A DNA stretch of 21,330 nt from NCBI GenBank assembly GCA_937975725.1, contig CALJUL010000131.1, positions 1 through 21,330 on the forward strand, written 5' to 3'. Positions 8,515 through 14,958 of the stretch are shown one piece after another (positions within the stretch are counted from its first letter, which is position 1; each line of letters opens with the position of its first letter). The notes under the pieces were generated by a model, which saw nothing but the letters and a program-made list of their open reading frames with translations, did not search any database and was not told the DNA's origin. A program made the translations under genes and the position numbers. The stretch comes from an uncultured Pseudoxanthomonas sp. GTDB lineage: Bacteria; Pseudomonadota; Gammaproteobacteria; Xanthomonadales; Xanthomonadaceae.

Positions 8515-8536
8515 CCTCGTCCGTTCCGCGGCGCGG

Positions 8537-9916
8537 TCAGAACCGGTACTGCATCGACACGCCGTACAGGTCGGCGCCGCCTTCGTAGGTACCCACCAGG
8601 CGCGAGCCGCTGGACGACACCAGGTCGATCTCCGGCTTGTCGGCCATGTCCAGCTTCACGTAGCTGGCGTTGAGCTCCAGATTCTGGCTGATGTTCCAGG
8701 TCAGGCCCAGCGAGTACCAGTTGCGGTCCTCGTCGGGCATGCGCGGCGTGCGGTGGGCGCGGGCCACCGGCGATTCGTCGCGGGCGATGCCGGCGCGGAA
8801 GGTGAACTTGTCGTTGAAGGCGTACTCGCCGCCCAGCGAATAGAACCAGCTATCGTGCCAGTCGTAGTTCTCCACCGCGTCGGCCTGCAGCGGGTTGTCG
8901 AACTCGATGCGGATCTCCTTCAGCGAATCCCAGCCGGTGTGCACGCCCTCGGCCATGATCGCGAAGCGGTCGGTGGCCTGGTAGGTGACGCTGAAGGTGT
9001 GCGTGGCCGGAGTGGTCAGCTTGGCGCCGCCGCCGTCGGTCGGCTTGTAGACCGCGTTGCCGAGCACCGCGCGCACGTTGCCGGGCACCTCGAAGCTGGC
9101 GGTGCCGCGCAGCTCGTGACCGATTTCCGAGCGGTACGCATAGCCCAGCGACAGCTTGTCGGTCGGGCGCAGGTTCACGCCCACCAGCCAGCCGAAGCTG
9201 TTGTCGGTGCCGGAGATGCTGGCCACGCCGTCGTTCTTCTGCGGGCCGAACGGAGCGGCCGCCGGCGACGGGGTGATGCAGGCGGCCAGGTTGACGCGGC
9301 AGACGCCGGAGCCGAAATCCACGGCGTTGGTCAGGGTGACGTCGGCGTGCTCGTAGATCATGCCCAGGCCGACGGACAGCCGGTCGTTGAGTTCAAGCGA
9401 GGCGGCCAAGGTCAGGTCGACGATCTTCACGTCCGACTTCAGCGCATGGTAGCGGCCGACCCAGTCGCTCTCGTAGTCAGTCTTCAGGCCGAACGGCGCG
9501 CTGACCATGGCGCCCAGGGTCAGGTATTCGAAGTCGCCGCTCAGCGGCAGGATGAACGAAGCGGCGGGCACGGCGGCCAGCGCGCCGGCGTCGCCGCCCT
9601 GGCCGCCCCTCAGCGGCTGCTGCAGCGGAGTGCCGGCGGCGGCCGTGCCGCCGCCCTGGAATTTGAAGGACAGGTCGATGGCGGTCGCATCGGCCTGCAG
9701 GGTCTTCTCGGTGAAGGTGGACATGACGGCCGGGTTGTTCACCACGACCGAGGCGTCGCCCTTGGCGGACGCGGCGCCGGCCATGGCGCGGCCCTGGGCC
9801 TTGGCGCTGTTTTCCTTGAGCTGGAAGGCGGCTGCGTGCACGTCGCCGTAGGCCAGCACGCCGGCGATGCCGAGCGCCAGCGCCGAAACGCGGGTGAGGT
9901 TCTTAGCAAATTCCAT
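8537..9916 (-). CDS. fadL: FadL/OmpP1 family outer-membrane long-chain fatty acid transporter
   Basis: FadL-type proteins are 14-stranded outer-membrane barrels that admit long-chain fatty acids and other hydrophobic compounds. The 459-residue precursor has a signal peptide (MEFAKNLTRV, hydrophobic core, cleavage near VHA at residue 28). The mature start AAFQLKENSAKAQGRAM and the VVNNPAVMS segment are the conserved N-terminal hatch and NPA region of the family. Alternating barrel strands follow, and the chain ends on aromatic Phe (SMQYRF), as expected for BAM-assembled barrels. The start at 9916 is supported by GGAGAG about nine bases upstream; the open frame above it is Arg/Pro-rich leader. 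It has its own promoter and terminator. Substrate specificity cannot be read from sequence, and aromatic hydrocarbon transporters share this fold. Confidence 0.93.
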   Translation of the reverse strand: MEFAKNLTRVSALALGIAGVLAYGDVHAAAFQLKENSAKAQGRAMAGAASAKGDASVVVNNPAVMSTFTEKTLQADATAIDLSFKFQGGGTAAAGTPLQQPLRGGQGGDAGALAAVPAASFILPLSGDFEYLTLGAMVSAPFGLKTDYESDWVGRYHALKSDVKIVDLTLAASLELNDRLSVGLGMIYEHADVTLTNAVDFGSGVCRVNLAACITPSPAAAPFGPQKNDGVASISGTDNSFGWLVGVNLRPTDKLSLGYAYRSEIGHELRGTASFEVPGNVRAVLGNAVYKPTDGGGAKLTTPATHTFSVTYQATDRFAIMAEGVHTGWDSLKEIRIEFDNPLQADAVENYDWHDSWFYSLGGEYAFNDKFTFRAGIARDESPVARAHRTPRMPDEDRNWYSLGLTWNISQNLELNASYVKLDMADKPEIDLVSSSGSRLVGTYEGGADLYGVSMQYRF

Positions 9917-10012
9917 CGGTGATCTCTCCGGAGACGTGGGTTGAATGCGTCTGCGCCGCCTGGGCCGCGGGTGTGTGCTCCACCCGTTGGGCCTGCCGGA
10001 AGCCCCTCCCGA

Positions 10013-10028
10013 CATACGACGCCGTATG
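10013..10028. promoter_or_regulatory. Palindrome over the predicted fadL transcription start
   Basis: CATACG (10013-10018) and CGTATG (10023-10028) form a perfect inverted repeat with a four-base spacer, covering the predicted +1. This is a typical position for a dimeric repressor operator such as a TetR-family fatty-acid regulator. It does not match the operators I remember for FadR or PsrA. Confidence 0.45.
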
Positions 10029-10029
10029 C

Positions 10030-10057
10030 AGTATACCCGCTAACCAAACGCTAACAA
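10030..10057 (-). promoter_or_regulatory. Sigma-70 promoter for fadL
   Basis: On the minus strand TTGTTA (10052-10057) and TATACT (10030-10035) are spaced by 16 bases, matching four and five of six consensus positions. Transcription would start near 10023 and leave a leader of about 107 bases before the fadL ATG. The region is locally AT-rich compared with its surroundings. Confidence 0.6.
10038..10055. repeat. Direct repeat CGCTAAC with 11-bp period in the fadL promoter
   Basis: CGCTAAC occurs at 10038-10044 and 10049-10055 (GTTAGCG on the minus strand), one helical turn apart. It fills the spacer and overlaps the -35 box. It may be a second regulator site distinct from the palindrome downstream. 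Confidence 0.45.
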
Positions 10058-10139
10058 TCCGCCGCAAGTCATTGTCCCTGTTCATTTTCGCTGCGTCGCA
10101 CCATGGGCAGCCGGGAACCGGCGGGCTACAGTGCCGCGC

Positions 10140-10832
10140 ATGTTCGTTTCCATTCCCTCGCGCAAGAAGCCGCCGGTGTGCTGGGCAACGCCGGCGCTGG
10201 TGGTGCTGCTGTCGGCCGCGTTCTGCTGGGCGCTGTCGCTCGGCGATGACGCCCACGGCCACCTGGTCACCGACTGGGGCGCGCTGAGCGGCGGCATGGT
10301 GGCGCCGGAGGTCTGGCTGGCCTCGTTGCAGAGCGGCACCGTGCTGCGGCTGTTCACTGCTCTGTTCCTGCACGCCGACTGGGCCCACCTGCTGGGCAAC
10401 CTGGTGTTCCTGCTGATCTTCGGGCTGTCGGCCGAGAAGGCGATGGGGCCGTGGCGCTTCCTGCTGCTGTTCCTGGTCGGCGGCGCGGTCGCCAACGTGG
10501 CCGCGGTGCTGAGCATCGACACGCCCGACCGCGTGGTGATCGGCGCCAGCGGCGCGGTGTCGGCGGTGATCGGCGCCTACCTGGCGCTGTTCCCCAGCGC
10601 CAAGCTGGGCGTGGTGGTGCCGCTGGGGCTGTTCCTGGAATTCGTCAAGGCACCGGCCTCGGTGCTGATCGGCATCTGGGCGCTGTTGCAGGTGGTGTTC
10701 ACCTTCATCGGCCCCACCCTGGGCGCCGTGGCGTGGCCGGCGCACATCGCCGGCTTCCTGTTCGGCGTGGTGTTCGCCCTGTTCGTGCGCGCAGCCATCG
10801 CGCGGCGGATGCGCAAGCGGCAGGGGTATTGA
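10140..10832 (+). CDS. Rhomboid family intramembrane serine protease
   Basis: Rhomboids cleave membrane proteins within the bilayer using a Ser-His dyad. The 230-residue protein has about six hydrophobic helices. HADWAHLLGNLVFL matches the conserved HxxxN helix. GASGAVSAVIG contains the GxSG nucleophile Ser137, and His202 in WPAHIAGFLFG is the expected base. The end is basic (ARRMRKRQGY), probably cytoplasmic. A GTG nine bases upstream at 10131 (MPRMF) is an alternative start; neither has a clear Shine-Dalgarno. It is a single gene between a fadL promoter on the other strand and the DUF1820 unit. The substrate is unknown. Confidence 0.92.
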   Translation: MFVSIPSRKKPPVCWATPALVVLLSAAFCWALSLGDDAHGHLVTDWGALSGGMVAPEVWLASLQSGTVLRLFTALFLHADWAHLLGNLVFLLIFGLSAEKAMGPWRFLLLFLVGGAVANVAAVLSIDTPDRVVIGASGAVSAVIGAYLALFPSAKLGVVVPLGLFLEFVKAPASVLIGIWALLQVVFTFIGPTLGAVAWPAHIAGFLFGVVFALFVRAAIARRMRKRQGY

Positions 10833-10847
10833 GGCCGCCCCCTTCGG

Positions 10848-10875
10848 CGGAAGCGGGCGCGCCTGCAAGCTTCCG
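10848..10875. repeat. Inverted repeat after the rhomboid gene
   Basis: CGGAAGC (10848-10854) and GCTTCCG (10869-10875) pair around a 14-base loop. A smaller CCGCC/GGCGG hairpin lies at 10835-10850. They follow the rhomboid stop, but no T-tract follows, so termination is uncertain. Confidence 0.3.
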
Positions 10876-11043
10876 TACCGGCGCGCGGAGGTGGCTGCGA
10901 ACGAAGCTTTTGACTCGGGGTTTTCGCCGGATGACGGCGGCTCGCGTCCCGGCGCGGGAAGGCGGATACGGGCGCTTCCTGCACGCGGCTTTCCCCGGCA
11001 CGGCGGCCGGCGGCTGCGGCCTGTCCTGAAGTGCGGGCCGGCT

Positions 11044-11072
11044 CCGACTCATGCAGGCAGGCTTCGTATAAT
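11044..11072 (+). promoter_or_regulatory. Promoter of the DUF1820 gene with consensus -10
   Basis: A perfect TATAAT lies at 11067-11072, with CCGACT at 11044-11049 seventeen bases upstream (weak -35, keeping the central GAC). The -10 ends only seven bases before the ATG at 11080, so the transcript would start at or next to the start codon. Confidence 0.6.
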
Positions 11073-11079
11073 CGGCAGC

Positions 11080-11400
11080 ATGAGGAACAAGCTCTACAAG
11101 GTCACCTTCCACAACCACACCAAGGTCTACGAGCTGTACGCCCGCAAGGTGGCGGCCAGTGGCCTGTGGGGGTTCACCGAGGTCGCCGACCTCGTGTTCG
11201 ACGTGCACGAGGGCCTGGTGGTGGACCCCACCGAGGAACGCCTGCGCGACGAGTTCGGCGACACGCAGGTATTACACCTGCCCATGCAGAGCATCATCCG
11301 GGTGGAGGAAGTGGAGCGCAAAGGCCAGTCCGCCATCCGCGACGCCGCTACCGGCGAGAAGGTGGTAACCCCGTTCCCGATGCCGACGAAGCCGCGTTAG
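11080..11400 (+). CDS. DUF1820 family protein, possibly translated from a leaderless mRNA
   Basis: This 106-residue soluble protein begins MRNKLYKVTFHNHTKVYEL. It contains SGLWGFTEVADLVFD, GLVVDPTEERLRDEF, VLHLPMQSIIRVEEVERKG and a terminal PFPMPTKPR, which I recognise as the gammaproteobacterial DUF1820 family. No function is established to my knowledge. The frame is open upstream, but the family start and the promoter position fix the ATG at 11080. No Shine-Dalgarno can exist on a transcript starting at the predicted site. The zinc-ribbon gene begins 27 bases downstream and is probably co-transcribed. Confidence 0.85.
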   Translation: MRNKLYKVTFHNHTKVYELYARKVAASGLWGFTEVADLVFDVHEGLVVDPTEERLRDEFGDTQVLHLPMQSIIRVEEVERKGQSAIRDAATGEKVVTPFPMPTKPR

Positions 11401-11427
11401 GCAAACCTCAACCAAGGCGGGAAAAAC

Positions 11428-11748
11428 ATGATCATCTGGGGAACCGGCGGCAACGGCGCCGATCTGGGCGTCGTCGAACACAAGCACTGCGACACCTGCG
11501 AGAAGGAGCGGCCGTTCAAGCTTCTCCTGCAATACCGGTACGCGCACCTCTACTACCTGCGCTGGGTGACCAGCAGGACCTATCACCTCGCCTGCGATGT
11601 CTGCCGCCGCGGCTGGGAGCTCAAGGCCAAGGACATCGAGCCGACGCTCAAGGAAAACCCCATCCCGTTCATGACGCGATACGGCTGGGCTTTCCTCGCC
11701 GGCCCCATCGCCCTGCTGATCCTCATCGCCGTGCTGTCCGGCAGGTGA
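11428..11748 (+). CDS. Small zinc-ribbon protein with a C-terminal membrane helix
   Basis: This 106-residue protein begins MIIWGTGGNGADLGVVEHK. Two Cys pairs, Cys21/Cys24 (CDTC) and Cys56/Cys59 (CDVC), are spaced as a zinc ribbon. Residues about 86-104 (WAFLAGPIALLILIAVL) form a single membrane helix ending two residues before the stop, a tail-anchored arrangement. AAGGCGGGAAAAAC before the ATG is a plausible ribosome site. It follows the DUF1820 gene by 27 bases. I do not know the function; the zinc site is inferred from Cys spacing. A DNA- or RNA-binding role is possible but unsupported. Confidence 0.72.
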   Translation: MIIWGTGGNGADLGVVEHKHCDTCEKERPFKLLLQYRYAHLYYLRWVTSRTYHLACDVCRRGWELKAKDIEPTLKENPIPFMTRYGWAFLAGPIALLILIAVLSGR

Positions 11749-11765
11749 TGCCGCGATCCCTTCGG

Positions 11766-11790
11766 GCCGGCGCCACTCCACGGCGCCGGC
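11766..11790 (+). terminator. Hairpin after the zinc-ribbon gene
   Basis: GCCGGCGCC (11766-11774) and GGCGCCGGC (11782-11790) form a nine-base perfect stem with a seven-base loop, 18 bases after the stop codon. Only TT follows, so it is a weak intrinsic terminator candidate. Confidence 0.5.
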
Positions 11791-12223
11791 TTGATCCCGT
11801 CATTGGGCTCGCTCCTGTACTGGACGATGCCTGAGGATCCATTCAAACCGAATCGGCTTTGGCGGATCGATTCAAGGCATACCGGAGGCGGGCATCGAAC
11901 ACCTTGGATCCCGCAGGGGAACGACGGCCGTCCAGCATCACCCGTCCGCGGCTGATTCGACACACGCCGGGATGCCATGAAGCCGCCGGAGCGCGGACCG
12001 ATCCATGCAATCGCCTGTCCGGCAGCGGCGGGGATGCGGCGGCAATCCGGACTGGTTCCCCGCGAGACTTCCCCTGAAGCCGTGCTTCGCGACGCTGCAA
12101 AAACGCGAGGCGTCGTGGAAACGGAGAATCGAGGGCATGCGCGGCATCCATCTGCGCAGGACCGCCGCGGAACCCGCGGCACAAACCGCTCCCGCGCGCG
12201 GGGTCAGCGCGCGAAACCCGGGC
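11791..12223. other. Intergenic stretch with no convincing gene
   Basis: Open frames here on both strands are short, Arg/Ser/Pro-rich and lack ribosome sites or recognisable motifs. Base composition is a little less GC-rich than flanking genes. A 12-base direct repeat with one mismatch, GGATCCATTCAA (11835-11846) and GGATCGATTCAA (11864-11875), is present. It could be decayed coding sequence, an sRNA locus or inert spacer. Confidence 0.4.
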
Positions 12224-13579
12224 TCAACGCGCCTGCTTGCCCGCCCCGGACGCCGCGCCGGCCTGCGCCGTCGCCGCCATCTTCTTCAGTTCCGCCAGCG
12301 CCGCGGTGATCGGGGCATCGCCTTCCAGCACGTCGCCGGGGGTGTAGCCCGACTGGCCTTCATCGTCACCGCGCAGGTGGCCGGGCAGGGTGGCTTCGGT
12401 GACGTAGAGCTGGCCGTCGCGCTCGACGACCGAACCGGGCCTGGCGTCCTGTTCGGGCTTGACCACCACGTCCGGGACGATGCCGCTGGCCTGGATCGAC
12501 TTGCCGCTGGGCGTGTAGTAGCGCGCGGTGGTCAGCTTGACCGAGTCGCCGTTGTCCAGCGGCAGCACCGTCTGCACCGAGCCCTTGCCGAAGGTGCGGC
12601 TGCCGACCACGCGCGCGCGCCGGTTGTCGCGCAGGGCGCCGGCCAGCACTTCCGAGGCGCTGGCCGAGCCGGCATCCACCAGCACCACCACCGGCGCGCC
12701 GCCGAGGATGTCGCCGGGAGTGGCGTCGAAGGTCGTGTCGCTGATCGGCAGGCGGCCGCGCGTGCTGACGATGTTGCCCTTCTCCAGCAGTTCGTCGGCC
12801 ACCTGCACCGCCGCCAGCAGCAGGCCGCCGGGGTTGCTGCGCAGGTCGATTACCAGCCCGCGCAGCTTGCCGACTTCCTGCAGGCGTTCGACCTGCTTCT
12901 GGAAATCGGCGGCGGTGTCGGTCTGGAACGCACTGATGCGCACGTAGCCGTAGCCCGGCTCCAGCGCGCGCCCGCGCACGCTGGCCACGCGGATGGTGTC
13001 GCGCACCAGGGTGACGTCGAACGGCTTGGGCGCGCCCTCGCGCACGATGGTCAGGGTGATGCTGCTGCCCGGCGCGCCGCGCAGCGGTTCCATACCGTCC
13101 TCGGCGCTGATCGGCTTGCCGTCGATGGCGGTGATGAGGTCGCCGGAGCGGATGCCGGCCTTGGCCGCCGGGGTGTCGTCGATCGGCGCCACCACCAGCA
13201 GGGTGCGGTCGGGCTGTTGCAGCAGTTCCACGCCGATGCCTTCGTAGGCGCCGGAGGCCTGCTCGTCGAACGCCTCCGAATCCTCCTTGTCGAAGTAGGT
13301 GCTGTGCGGGTCCAGGTCCAGCAGCAGGCCGCGGATGGCGGACTGCATGAGCTTCTTGTCCTCGACCGGCTCGACGTAGGCGTCCTTCACCGCGTTGAAC
13401 ACGGCTACGTAGCGCTTGATCTCCTCCAGCGGCACGCGCGACGGCGCGCTCTCGGCGGCCTCGGGATCGTCGCTGGACGCCACCGCCGGCGGCTGGTCCG
13501 GCGCCTCCTGCTGCTGCGCCCAGGCCGGCGCGGCCAGCACGGTGGCGATGAGGAGGGCCAGGGGAAGGCGCGACGGCAT
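12224..13579 (-). CDS. ctpA: S41 family carboxyl-terminal processing protease (CtpA)
   Basis: CtpA-type proteases act in the periplasm on cell-envelope proteins. In Pseudomonas the enzyme degrades peptidoglycan hydrolases with an outer-membrane partner. The 451-residue precursor has a signal peptide ending AWA (residue 21). An S41 N-terminal segment contains DPHSTYF, and a PDZ domain spans about 105-195 (GIGVEL, AGIRSGDLITAIDGKPI). The protease core carries Ser307 (GSASASEV), Lys332 (TFGKGSVQ) and Gln336; the 25- and 29-residue spacings match the Ser/Lys/Gln set of Prc. GGAG upstream supports the start. It lies 116 bases after envC in the same direction; this cell-wall neighbourhood fits a role in controlling hydrolases. 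The Gln/Ala/Pro-rich linker after the signal peptide is low complexity. Confidence 0.95.
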   Translation of the reverse strand: MPSRLPLALLIATVLAAPAWAQQQEAPDQPPAVASSDDPEAAESAPSRVPLEEIKRYVAVFNAVKDAYVEPVEDKKLMQSAIRGLLLDLDPHSTYFDKEDSEAFDEQASGAYEGIGVELLQQPDRTLLVVAPIDDTPAAKAGIRSGDLITAIDGKPISAEDGMEPLRGAPGSSITLTIVREGAPKPFDVTLVRDTIRVASVRGRALEPGYGYVRISAFQTDTAADFQKQVERLQEVGKLRGLVIDLRSNPGGLLLAAVQVADELLEKGNIVSTRGRLPISDTTFDATPGDILGGAPVVVLVDAGSASASEVLAGALRDNRRARVVGSRTFGKGSVQTVLPLDNGDSVKLTTARYYTPSGKSIQASGIVPDVVVKPEQDARPGSVVERDGQLYVTEATLPGHLRGDDEGQSGYTPGDVLEGDAPITAALAELKKMAATAQAGAASGAGKQAR

Positions 13580-13605
13580 GCAAGGCTCCGGGACGGACGG
13601 TGAAA

Positions 13606-13631
13606 GGACTGCGCGCCGGTGCGCGGAGTCC
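13606..13631 (-). promoter_or_regulatory. Hairpin between envC and ctpA
   Basis: GGACT (13606-13610) pairs with AGTCC (13627-13631), then after one G-G mismatch CGCGC pairs with GCGCG around a CGGT loop. It sits in the 116-base gap, 27 bases before the ctpA start. It could attenuate or stabilise transcripts; no U-tract follows, so full termination is not indicated. Confidence 0.35.
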
Positions 13632-13695
13632 GGCCGATTATGCGCGAAGGCAGGACGGCCGATTGTTCAAGCCGGGTTAGCCGCGGCCGCGCCGT

Positions 13696-14958
13696 TCATC
13701 GCCGCTGCAGCCAGGAGGACGGGTCCACCGGTTGGCCGTCGCGGCGCAGTTCGAAATACAGCGTGGGCCGGCCCTGCCCGCCGGACGTGCCGACCCGCGC
13801 CACTGCGTCGCCGCGGCCGACGCGGGCGCCGGTGTCCTTGAGCAGGCTGTCGTTGTGCGCGTACAGGCTCATGTAGCCGTTGCCGTGGTCGATGATCAGG
13901 ATCAGCCCGTAGCCGGTCATCCATTCGGAGAACACCACGGTGCCATCAGCCACCGCGGTCACCGGCGAGCCGGCCGGCGCGGCGATCAGCACGCCGGAGC
14001 TGGTGCGGCCGTCGGGCATGCGCCCGCCGAAGCGGGCCAGCAGGTCGCCGGACACCGGCCAGCCCAGGCCGCCCACCTTCAGCGGCGGCGCCGAGGCCAC
14101 TGCCGGGCGCGGCGCGGCCTCGCGCGCGGAGCGGGAAGGCGCGCCCTTGGCCGCTGCGGTCTCGCGCTTCTGCGCGGCGGCTTCGGCGGCGGCGCGGCGA
14201 GCGGCGGCGCGCCGTTCGGCCTCGGCGCGGGCGGCGGCCGCGCGCAGGTTGGCCAGCAAGCGTTCGAGCGCGCGCGCGTCCTGGCCCAGCGCCTTCTCCT
14301 TGGCGGTGCGGTCCTGGTAGCGCTGGTCGAGGTCGGCGACCAGGCTGGCGCGGGCCTTGCGGTCCTTTTCCAGTTGCGCCACCTGCGTGCGCTGGCGGCC
14401 GCGGGCCACGTCCAGCTCGGCGCGGCGCGCGGCGATGTCGCGCTCCACCTGGTCCAGCGCGGCCAGCTCCGATGCCAGCGCGTCGATCCGCTGCGCCCGG
14501 TCGCGCTGCATGTAGCGGTGATAGGCCAGCAGGCGGTTGGCGTCGGCCACGCGGTCCTGTGACAGCAGCACCTTCAACGGCGCGTCGTCGCCCAGCCGGT
14601 AGGCGCCGCGGACCAGTTCCGCCAACTGCCCGCGCTGCGTGCCGAGCCCCAGGCGCATGGCATCGCGCTTCTGCTGCAATTCGGCGAGCGCGGCTTCCTC
14701 GCGGCGCAGCGCGGCGTCGGTCTCGGTCAGCGAACGGGTGCTGCGGCCGACCTGCTCGTCGGCCTCGCGCAGCTTGCGCGAGGCTTCGCCGCGCTCGCCT
14801 TCCAGCTTGCGCCGCTCCTGCGCGATCGATTTCAGCTCGCCGCGCACGCGCTCGAGCTTCTTCTCCGCCTCGCGCGGGTTCTGCGCCAGCGCGGAAGCCG
14901 CGGCGACGCATCCCGCCAGCAGGGCGGCAAGCCAGGCGGTGCGGCGCGCGCGCGGCAT
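13696..14958 (-). CDS. envC: EnvC-like murein hydrolase activator (coiled coil plus degenerate LytM/M23)
   Basis: EnvC recruits and activates periplasmic N-acetylmuramoyl-L-alanine amidases during division. The 420-residue precursor has a signal peptide (MPRARRTAWLAALLAGCVAA, cleavage near ALA at residue 25). A long Arg/Glu/Ala-rich coiled coil follows to about residue 260, then an Ala-rich linker and a LytM domain at about 300-420. The zinc ligands of active M23 enzymes are missing: the first His/Asp site reads SSGVLIAAP and the HxH site reads LYFELR. This matches E. coli EnvC, so it should be a regulator rather than an enzyme. Its ATG overlaps the gpmI stop by one base (TGATG), so the start is secure and translation is probably coupled. 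The gpmI-envC-ctpA order is conserved in several gammaproteobacteria. Confidence 0.92.
   Translation of the reverse strand: MPRARRTAWLAALLAGCVAAASALAQNPREAEKKLERVRGELKSIAQERRKLEGERGEASRKLREADEQVGRSTRSLTETDAALRREEAALAELQQKRDAMRLGLGTQRGQLAELVRGAYRLGDDAPLKVLLSQDRVADANRLLAYHRYMQRDRAQRIDALASELAALDQVERDIAARRAELDVARGRQRTQVAQLEKDRKARASLVADLDQRYQDRTAKEKALGQDARALERLLANLRAAAARAEAERRAAARRAAAEAAAQKRETAAAKGAPSRSAREAAPRPAVASAPPLKVGGLGWPVSGDLLARFGGRMPDGRTSSGVLIAAPAGSPVTAVADGTVVFSEWMTGYGLILIIDHGNGYMSLYAHNDSLLKDTGARVGRGDAVARVGTSGGQGRPTLYFELRRDGQPVDPSSWLQRR

Noticed and set aside
11859..12077. 72-codon plus-strand frame in the 11.8-12.2 kb gap
   Set aside because: Arg/Pro/Ser-rich, no ribosome site, competing frames on the other strand of equal quality.
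12005..13603. Long plus-strand frame opposite ctpA (about 532 codons)
   Set aside because: Low-complexity Arg/Val/Gly/His composition and full overlap with the well-supported ctpA; a codon-bias shadow.
13696..14100. Active LytM (M23) endopeptidase call for EnvC
   Set aside because: The HxxxD and HxH zinc ligands are absent, so an enzymatic call is not supported; it is annotated as an activator.
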